From: an uncultured Eubacteriales bacterium
GTDB taxonomy: Bacteria; Bacillota_A; Clostridia; Oscillospirales; Oscillospiraceae
DNA: 9,051 nucleotides
Reading direction: 5' to 3'
Assembly: GCA_949739085.1 (NCBI GenBank)
Contig: CATIYU010000201.1
Location: 1-9,051, forward strand
Positions within the stretch are counted from its first letter, which is position 1. Each line of letters starts with the position of its first letter. The translations under genes and the position numbers were made by a program. The notes under the pieces are model-generated. The model did no database searches and was not told where the DNA came from. It was given only the letters and a program-made list of their open reading frames with translations. Below are positions 1 through 4,251 of the stretch, in pieces.

Positions 1-48
1 GCTGTGCTGGCGGATGTGGAAAAATATGATCTGACATTTGATTCGTGA
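1..48 (+). CDS. 3' end of an upstream gene (partial)
   Basis: Frame 1 is open from the window edge and ends at TGA 46-48, giving the 15 residues AVLADVEKYDLTFDS. A perfect-stem terminator follows 64 bases later, which supports this being the true end of a transcription unit. The fragment is too short to assign a family. It appears to be a separate unit from the recombinase gene, since a terminator and more than 230 bases lie between them. Confidence 0.5.
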   Translation, partial: AVLADVEKYDLTFDS

Positions 49-112
49 GAATTGGAGGCGCCTGACCGCAGGATATCTGCGTGGATACTCCTATACGGAA
101 TCAACAGCAATC

Positions 113-151
113 AGAACAGACCGTCCAGGAAACTGGACGGTCTGTTCTTTT
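113..151 (+). terminator. Strong rho-independent terminator after the upstream gene
   Basis: A perfect 16-bp stem is formed by 113-128 and 133-148, closed by a GAAA tetraloop (129-132) and followed by Ts to position 151. There is no mismatch in the stem. It marks the left border of the locus and should insulate the recombinase gene from upstream transcription. Confidence 0.9.
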
Positions 152-209
152 GATGCCGGAAAATCGGGGCTTCCGCCTGGAGCGTGGAGAGGAAAATGCA
201 GAGCAGTGC

Positions 210-237
210 TTATCAATAGGATTTTACAAAAGATAAA
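210..237 (+). promoter_or_regulatory. Candidate recombinase promoter
   Basis: TTATCA (210-215) and GATAAA (232-237), 16 bases apart, match the sigma-70/SigA -35 and -10 consensus at four of six positions each. They lie in an A/T-rich stretch between the upstream terminator and the recombinase start. The -10 overlaps the left arm of a 7-bp inverted repeat (232-238 with 250-256), which could be a regulator site or chance. This is the best promoter I see in the 49-281 gap, but it is only moderate. Confidence 0.35.
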
Positions 238-281
238 AAGAGTGACTGCTTTTATCAGCACACAAAAAAGGAGAAACGATC

Positions 282-1127
282 ATGAAAAAACGTCAAATCA
301 CCCAAAAGAAGCTCTCCGCTTTCCAAATGGAGCTCCGGTCGGAGGAGCGCAGCGCGGGCACAGTGGAAAAATATCTGCGGGATATCCGGGCATTGACGGC
401 CTGGCTCAACGGGCGGAATGTGGAAAAAGAATCCATTTCCCACTGGAAGGCCCACCTTCTGGAGAAGGGCTACGCGCCGGTGACGGTCAACTCCATGCTC
501 TCCGCTGTCAACAGTTTTCTGCGCTTCGCGGGCTGGGAGGATTGCAGGGTCAAATTCCTGCGCGTTCAGCGGCGGACGTTTCGGGAGGAGAGCCGGGAAT
601 TGACCAGGAGCGATTACCAGAGGCTGCTCGATACGGCGCGGGACCTTGGGCGGACGCGGCTGGGACTGCTCATTGAGACGATCTGCTCCACGGGCATCCG
701 CGTATCGGAGGTAAGCTATATCACCGTGGAGGCCGCGCAGCGGGGCGCGGCGGAGATCCGCCTGAAGGGAAAGGTCAGGACCATCCTCCTGCCGGCCAAG
801 CTCTGCCGGAAGCTGCTGAAATACGCCAAAAAGCAAAAAACCGCCTCCGGTGAGATATTTCTCACGAAAAGCGGAAGAAGTCTGTCCAGGCGGCAGATCT
901 GGCGGGAGATGAAGCAGCTGTGCGTCCGCGCCGGCGTGGAGGCGTCCAAGGTGTTCCCCCACAATCTCCGCCACTTATTCGCGTCGACGTTTTACCGGGT
1001 CAGCAAGGATATCGTCACGCTGGCGGACCTGCTGGGCCACAGCTCCATTAACACAACCCGGATCTACCTGCTGTCTACGGGAACAGAGCATATCAAACGG
1101 CTGGAACGCCTGGGATTAGTCAGCTAG
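282..1127 (+). CDS. Tyrosine recombinase / DNA invertase (phage-integrase family)
   Basis: A 281-residue site-specific recombinase. An N-terminal SAM-like core-binding domain covers about residues 8-85 (features such as TVEKYLRDIRAL and YAPVTVNSMLSAVNSFLRF), followed by the catalytic domain. All family active-site positions are visible: Arg140 (STGIRVSEV), Lys164 (LKGKVR), His227 and Arg230 (PHNLRH), His253 (LGHSS) and nucleophile Tyr262 (TTRIY). It should therefore be active. It is short and lacks the arm-binding domain of lambda-type phage integrases, which fits XerC/D-, FimB- or inverton-type enzymes. AAGGAG at 268-273 lies 8 bases before the ATG. The first of a pair of perfect inverted repeats begins 8 bases after its stop, and no excisionase or other phage gene is near. 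My inference is that it inverts the adjacent promoter segment. A remnant element integrase is the alternative. Confidence 0.93.
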   Translation: MKKRQITQKKLSAFQMELRSEERSAGTVEKYLRDIRALTAWLNGRNVEKESISHWKAHLLEKGYAPVTVNSMLSAVNSFLRFAGWEDCRVKFLRVQRRTFREESRELTRSDYQRLLDTARDLGRTRLGLLIETICSTGIRVSEVSYITVEAAQRGAAEIRLKGKVRTILLPAKLCRKLLKYAKKQKTASGEIFLTKSGRSLSRRQIWREMKQLCVRAGVEASKVFPHNLRHLFASTFYRVSKDIVTLADLLGHSSINTTRIYLLSTGTEHIKRLERLGLVS

Positions 1128-1135
1128 AGCGTTCG

Positions 1136-1156
1136 GTGGGCAAAATCAACCTTTTG
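1136..1156 (+). repeat. Left inverted repeat (IRL), putative recombination site
   Basis: This 21-bp sequence starts GTGGGCAAAATC and ends CCTTTTG. It is the exact reverse complement of 1413-1433, with pairing lost immediately outside and inside. Within it, 1141-1156 (CAAAATCAACCTTTTG) has the layout of a tyrosine recombinase core site: 5-bp inverted arms CAAAA and TTTTG around a 6-bp asymmetric spacer TCAACC. It begins 8 bases after the recombinase stop codon, so inversion would not change that reading frame. Confidence 0.9.
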
Positions 1157-1190
1157 TTCCAGAGACCGGCTGGAGCTTTTTGCCGACAGC

Positions 1191-1220
1191 ATTATATCAT
1201 ACAGATCAACGTACATGCAA
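1191..1220 (-). promoter_or_regulatory. Extended -10 promoter inside the invertible segment, facing left
   Basis: On the minus strand the -10 is a perfect TATAAT (1196-1191), preceded by TG one base upstream (TGATATAAT), an extended -10. The best -35 is TTGCAT at 1220-1215 with an 18-bp spacer. Upstream DNA (1240-1221) is A/T-rich, resembling an UP element. Transcription would start near 1184 and run left through IRL into the 3' end of the recombinase gene as antisense RNA. After inversion it would read through the right repeat into the regulator gene with a leader of roughly 94 bases. I found no comparable rightward promoter between the internal terminator and the regulator start. Confidence 0.75.
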
Positions 1221-1282
1221 TAGTGTTTATTTAAAAATGTGCAGAAAAAGATTTGCACCACTCCAATAGATATCCCGGAGCA

Positions 1283-1299
1283 CCCGCAAGCGCTGCGGG
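1283..1299. other. Small GC hairpin within the invertible segment
   Basis: CCCGCA (1283-1288) and TGCGGG (1294-1299) form a 6-bp stem with a 5-base loop. No T-run follows on either strand, so it is not a terminator by itself. It lies midway between the leftward promoter and the terminator. It may be an RNA structure or binding site, or it may be chance in GC-rich DNA. Confidence 0.35.
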
Positions 1300-1348
1300 A
1301 ACAACAGCCATCCATACGGGACAGACACTTATTATTTTTGATGTTATT

Positions 1349-1371
1349 CCGCTCTTCAGAGCGGTTTTTTT
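1349..1371 (+). terminator. Rightward terminator inside the invertible segment
   Basis: CCGCTC (1349-1354) pairs with GAGCGG (1359-1364) across a TTCA loop, followed by seven Ts (1365-1371). The other strand lacks a good T-tract after the hairpin, so it acts in one direction. In the present orientation it stops read-through from the recombinase gene before the regulator. After inversion it would face left, leaving the regulator open. Confidence 0.85.
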
Positions 1372-1412
1372 AAAAATTTAAAACAATCATCTCCCTTTCA
1401 CCGGGATATTGT

Positions 1413-1433
1413 CAAAAGGTTGATTTTGCCCAC
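1413..1433 (-). repeat. Right inverted repeat (IRR), putative recombination site
   Basis: The sequence is an exact reverse complement of 1136-1156 over all 21 bases. The core site at 1413-1428 has arms CAAAA (1413-1417) and TTTTG (1424-1428) around spacer GGTTGA. Because the spacer is not palindromic, strand exchange between the two copies would give inversion and not deletion. It lies 45 bases upstream of the regulator ATG, so it would be part of the regulator's leader RNA in the ON state. Confidence 0.9.
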
Positions 1434-1478
1434 AGGGGCCGGGAGAGCGAGGCAAACGGCTGTCTCGGGGAGAACGGT

Positions 1479-2675
1479 ATGGACATGAATGCGGTACAAG
1501 TGAAAATGCTTGGCGAGTTTTCTGTGTCCTGCGGGGACGCGGCGGTCAACGACAGGAACAGCCGCTCCCGGACCGCGAGAATTCTGCTGGCATACCTCAT
1601 CTATCACCGGGGCCGGATGGTGTCAATTGACGAGCTCGTCCGCGTCCTTGACCGCAGCCAGAAAAATACCGCCCCTGTGGCGGCTCTCCGGACGGCGCTC
1701 TACCGGGTGCGCCGCATGATTGAGCCCCTGCAGGAGCGGATCGGCCTGCCTTTCATCGTCTCCAGGAGCGGCCGGTACGGATGGAATCCGGATGTTCCCG
1801 TGGAGCTGGACGCGGCGGAATTTGAGGATATGCTCCGGGAGGATACCCCGGCCTGCTGCCAGCAGGCGCTGGAGCTGTACCGGGGGGATTTTCTGCGCAG
1901 TCTGGCGTCGGAGCCTTGGGTGGAGCCGCTGGCCGAATACTACCGGAACCTGTATCTCACCGCCGTCGAGAGGGCGGCGCCGGTGCTGATCGAGAGCGGC
2001 CTTGCGGACAAGGCCGCAGACTGCTGCCGCAGCGCGATCTCCATGGCTCCCTACCGTGAGACGCTGTACCGCTGCCTCATCGCCGCCTGCATCGCGCTGG
2101 GCGACAGGGAGAGCGCGAAGGCGAGCTATGAGGAGCTGCGAGCGGTCCTCTATAAGGACCTGGGCATTGTGCCGGGGGACGAGCTCCGGGAGCTCTACGA
2201 GAGCACCTTGCTGGGGGCGGAGGAGGACGCGCTGACGCCGGACAGCATCCAGGCCCAGCTCCGGGAGCACAGCCCGGTTTCCGGGGCGCTGATTTGTGAC
2301 TACACATCCTTTAAGCTGTTTTACCAGGCGGAGGCGCGGGCCGCGGCCCGGCGCGGAGACGCGATTCATATCGGCGTCCTGTCGGTGATCGGCAGAGGCG
2401 GAAGGGCGCTGGCCTCCCGAAGCCTCGCCCGGGCGATGGAACAGCTTCATGCCCACATTGAGGGGAGCCTGCGCACCGGGGATATCGCCTCCTGCTGTAG
2501 TGCTTCCCAATATATTCTGATGCTGGTGCAGGCCAACTATGAGAACAGCAAGCTGGTCTGCGACCGCATTATACAGGCGTTTTATTCCGCCCACCCCCGG
2601 TCGCCCATTCGGATACAGTCGGTGGTGTTTCCCCTGGAGCCGATGCTGAGAAGCGGAGGCCCGCCGGAAAAATAG
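1479..2675 (+). CDS. Winged-helix/BTAD (SARP-like) transcriptional regulator with degenerate GGDEF-like C-terminus
   Basis: A 398-residue predicted cytoplasmic DNA-binding regulator. About residues 5-107 read as an OmpR/SARP-type winged helix (VQVKMLGEFSV at the start, SIDELVRVL, LRTALYRVRRMIE, and the wing VSRSGRYGWNP). Residues 110-245 match a bacterial transcriptional activator (BTAD) TPR-like helical domain, with ALELYRGDFL, APYRETLYRCLI and YEELRAVLYKDLGIVPGDELRELY. Residues about 267-387 resemble a GGDEF fold that has lost its catalytic signature: SASQY (341-345) sits where GGDEF would be, after LRTGD and before a hydrophobic ILMLV strand. GGGGAG (1467-1472) lies 6 bases before the ATG; a second ATG at 1485 is possible but worse placed. 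The invertible element sits immediately upstream, so this is the first gene controlled by the switch. Its targets are unknown; the operon downstream is the obvious candidate. Confidence 0.88.
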   Translation: MDMNAVQVKMLGEFSVSCGDAAVNDRNSRSRTARILLAYLIYHRGRMVSIDELVRVLDRSQKNTAPVAALRTALYRVRRMIEPLQERIGLPFIVSRSGRYGWNPDVPVELDAAEFEDMLREDTPACCQQALELYRGDFLRSLASEPWVEPLAEYYRNLYLTAVERAAPVLIESGLADKAADCCRSAISMAPYRETLYRCLIAACIALGDRESAKASYEELRAVLYKDLGIVPGDELRELYESTLLGAEEDALTPDSIQAQLREHSPVSGALICDYTSFKLFYQAEARAAARRGDAIHIGVLSVIGRGGRALASRSLARAMEQLHAHIEGSLRTGDIASCCSASQYILMLVQANYENSKLVCDRIIQAFYSAHPRSPIRIQSVVFPLEPMLRSGGPPEK

Positions 2676-2677
2676 AC

Positions 2678-2702
2678 GCCGGCCCCCGGCCAAAATTTTT
2701 TT
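2678..2702 (+). terminator. Weak terminator or attenuator after the regulator
   Basis: GCCGG (2678-2682) pairs with CCGGC (2686-2690) around a CCC loop, 2 bases after the regulator stop. Seven Ts follow (2696-2702), but CAAAA separates them from the stem. The stem is short and the T-run displaced, so partial read-through is likely. Confidence 0.4.
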
Positions 2703-2726
2703 ATGATCTGTACGGCGGGGAGCAAA

Positions 2727-2760
2727 TGTAATGCAATTTGTAATCTGATACTGGTAAAGT
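2727..2760 (+). promoter_or_regulatory. Candidate regulator-dependent promoter of the surface-protein operon
   Basis: TGTAAT occurs twice as a direct repeat, at 2727-2732 and 2739-2744 (12-base period). It lies just upstream of TGGTAAAGT (2752-2760), which fits an extended -10 (TG, one base, TAAAGT). No good -35 is present. Repeated sites with roughly one helical turn spacing over a weak -35 are typical of promoters activated by SARP/BTAD proteins. Transcription would begin near 2767, just before the GGAGGGGAGG ribosome binding tract of the next gene. This is inference from layout; the repeats are short and the pairing with this regulator is untested. Confidence 0.35.
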
Positions 2761-2789
2761 GTAGAAAAAGCCGGAGGGGAGGGGGCGCG

Positions 2790-3218
2790 ATGCCGAAAAT
2801 GAGCGGCGAAATGTATCGCAATATACGCCTGTGCGTCGACTCCTATGAGCAGGGCGTGTGGAGGGGCCGCTGGTACCATCCGGGCCTGCCCGGCGGCGGG
2901 CGGAAATTCAGCAGCCTCACCCAGTTCCTGGCGGGGGCGGAGGCCCTCTGGGACGGGATGAATTTTCCCCAGTCGTTTACCGCGAGGCGGTCGTTCCTCC
3001 CCCTGCCCAGCGCCGGCGGCGGGGAGGACTCCGGGGCGGAGCCGGGGACGGGCGCGCGCGGCACCTTTATAATCCGGTGCCTGTTCCGCCAGAACACCAG
3101 CTGGCAGGGGAGCGTCCGGTGGATGGAAGGTCAGGGCGAGCAGACATTTCGCAGTGTGCTCGAGCTGATACTCTTGATAGACAGCGCCCTTGGCGGCTGC
3201 GGGGAGGGATCGGAATGA
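2790..3218 (+). CDS. Conserved-looking 142-residue protein of unknown function
   Basis: No named family is recognised. The protein has no signal peptide and no convincing membrane segment, so it is probably cytoplasmic. The N-terminal part (GEMYRNIRLCVDSYEQGVWRGRWYHP, described in two parts: residues 6-20 and 21-31) and residues 43-69 (LTQFLAGAEALWDGMNFPQSF onward) look like one small alpha/beta domain. Residues 70-91 are a Gly/Pro/Glu-rich linker. The C-terminal part holds an aromatic motif, RQNTSWQGSVRWMEG (100-114), then FRSVLELILLIDSAL (120-134), probably a helix. A G-rich ribosome binding tract (2773-2785) precedes ATG 2790. Its stop overlaps the signal peptidase start by four bases (ATGA), so translation is probably coupled. 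From memory, similar short proteins occur beside surface-protein operons in gut Clostridia, but I cannot verify that here. A role in regulating or delivering the adhesin is only a guess from position. Confidence 0.8.
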   Translation: MPKMSGEMYRNIRLCVDSYEQGVWRGRWYHPGLPGGGRKFSSLTQFLAGAEALWDGMNFPQSFTARRSFLPLPSAGGGEDSGAEPGTGARGTFIIRCLFRQNTSWQGSVRWMEGQGEQTFRSVLELILLIDSALGGCGEGSE

Positions 3219-4072
3219 CGCAGAAGCAACTGGAAAAGCTCAGCCGGAAGCGCCTGCTGGAGATGCTGGCCGAGCAGATCGGCAAATCCGAGCGGCTGGA
3301 GCGGGAGAATACCCGGCTCAAGGAGCGCATCGCGGACCGGGAGCTGCATCTGGCGCAGATGGGCACGCTGGCCGAAGCGCTTATCAGCAGCAGCGGCGGC
3401 GGGATGGACCGGACGCAGGCGGACGATATGGTCAAACGCCTGGCGGAGATCCGGGCCCCCGACTCCGGCGAGGAGGAGGACGCGGAGGAGGCAGAGCCTC
3501 CTGGCCGAAGAGACTGGCCCACCCGGGAACAGCTCCTGCTGGAGGCGAACCGGGAGGGCGGCAGGCGGCGCTATCTGTGGAGCTTCAAGACCACAATCTA
3601 CGCCATGGTAACGGTGGCGGCCGCGGCGGTGCTGGTAGCGGTTCTGCTGCTGCCGGTCCTGCGCATCTACGGCACATCCATGAACCCGACGCTCTACGAG
3701 GGGGACTTCGTTGTGAGCATCAAGGGGGGAAAAATGGATACCGGGGACCTGGTGGCGTTTTACTGGAACAACAAGATCCTGGTCAAGCGGGTCATCGGCC
3801 AGGCGGGGCAGTGGGTGGACGTCGCTGAGGACGGAACTGTCTATGTGGATAATGTCCGCATCGACGAGCCCTATCTGAGCGACAAGGGGTTTGGAGAGTG
3901 CGACATTGAGCTGCCCTACCAGGTGCCGGAAAACCGGGTATTTGTGATGGGGGACAACCGCAGCGTGTCGGTGGACTCCAGAAGCACCTCCATCGGCTGC
4001 GTGGCCGAGGAGCAGCTGGTGGGAAAAATTGTATTTCGGCTCTGGCCGCTGAGTGAATTTGGGAAGCTATAG
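3215..4072 (+). CDS. Type I signal peptidase with coiled-coil N-terminal extension
   Basis: A 285-residue S26-family signal peptidase that would cleave signal peptides at the outer face of the membrane. One transmembrane segment (about 126-149) is followed by the catalytic Ser155 in YGTSMNPTL, the general-base Lys191 in LVKRVIG, and the GDNRS box (246-250) with DSR (254-256), so the Ser/Lys dyad is intact. The unusual part is about 120 cytoplasmic residues before the membrane span. Residues 1-50 are charged with leucine heptads, probably coiled coil (KLSRKRLLEMLAEQ, RLERENTRLKERI), and about 83-96 are strongly acidic. Typical Gram-positive enzymes have a very short cytoplasmic N-terminus. GGGAGGG (3202-3208) lies 6 bases before the ATG, which overlaps the previous stop. 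The adhesin starts 29 bases after its stop, so it is probably a dedicated peptidase for that protein, though it may also have general use. Confidence 0.93.
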   Translation: MTQKQLEKLSRKRLLEMLAEQIGKSERLERENTRLKERIADRELHLAQMGTLAEALISSSGGGMDRTQADDMVKRLAEIRAPDSGEEEDAEEAEPPGRRDWPTREQLLLEANREGGRRRYLWSFKTTIYAMVTVAAAAVLVAVLLLPVLRIYGTSMNPTLYEGDFVVSIKGGKMDTGDLVAFYWNNKILVKRVIGQAGQWVDVAEDGTVYVDNVRIDEPYLSDKGFGECDIELPYQVPENRVFVMGDNRSVSVDSRSTSIGCVAEEQLVGKIVFRLWPLSEFGKL

Positions 4073-4085
4073 ATCAATTTCAGAT

Positions 4086-4092
4086 AAAGGGA
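4086..4092 (+). promoter_or_regulatory. Ribosome binding site that decides the adhesin start
   Basis: AAAGGGAG ends at 4092, directly abutting a GTG at 4093 and 9 bases before a GTG at 4102. The normal spacing favours 4102 as the start codon. It also gives a typical basic signal-peptide N-terminus beginning MKNLVKKV. Confidence 0.75.
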
Positions 4093-4101
4093 GTGTGGGC
4101 T

Positions 4102-4251
4102 GTGAAAAACTTGGTGAAGAAGGTCAGCGCGTATCTGGGCGCGAGCAGGGCGCGAAAGGCGTTTGTCCGTGCCCTGGCAATCGTTGTGGTGTTTACCACT
4201 ACATATTCGCTGGTGCTGCCGGCCATTACGCAGACAATCAGTCTGGCCGCT
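4102..4251 (+). other. Signal peptide region of the surface protein
   Basis: The basic N-region (KNLVKK, RARK) is followed by a hydrophobic stretch ALAIVVVF and then TTTYSLVLPAIT. Cleavage is probably a little after this, near ISLAA (46-50), but the exact site is not certain. The YSLVLPAIT end is unusual compared with the common AxA ending. Confidence 0.7.

Larger units (their letters stand above)
1157..1412. other. Putative invertible promoter segment (phase-variation switch)
   Basis: These 256 bp lie between perfect 21-bp inverted repeats and directly follow a tyrosine recombinase gene. The segment has no convincing gene and is more A/T-rich than its surroundings. It carries a leftward extended -10 promoter near its left end and a rightward terminator near its right end. 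Inversion maps position p to 2569-p. It would move the -10 to 1373-1378 facing the regulator gene, with a start near 1385, and would turn the terminator leftward at 1198-1220. The present orientation therefore reads as OFF for the downstream genes. The repeats, promoter and terminator are seen directly; inversion itself is inferred by analogy with fimS-type switches and gut-bacterial invertible promoters. Confidence 0.82.

Noticed and set aside
1104..1134. GAACGC/GCGTTC inverted repeat around the recombinase stop codon as a terminator
   Set aside because: The stem is only 6 bp with a 19-base loop and no T-run follows on either strand.
282..1433. Prophage or integrative element with att sites
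   Set aside because: The recombinase is short, no excisionase, phage or conjugation gene is present, and the repeats are inverted and close together, not direct repeats at element ends.
1136..1433. Insertion sequence or MITE bounded by terminal inverted repeats
   Set aside because: No flanking target-site duplication is visible (bases outside the repeats are GTTCG on the left and AGGGG on the right), and the segment has internal promoter and terminator logic beside a tyrosine recombinase.
1623..2879. Minus-strand open frame opposite the regulator
   Set aside because: It is a GC-driven shadow; the + strand frame has winged-helix and BTAD motifs and a well-placed ribosome binding site.
4093..4101. 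GTG at 4093 as the adhesin start
   Set aside because: The AAAGGGAG ribosome binding site directly abuts it, leaving no spacing. GTG 4102 is correctly spaced and starts a normal basic signal peptide.
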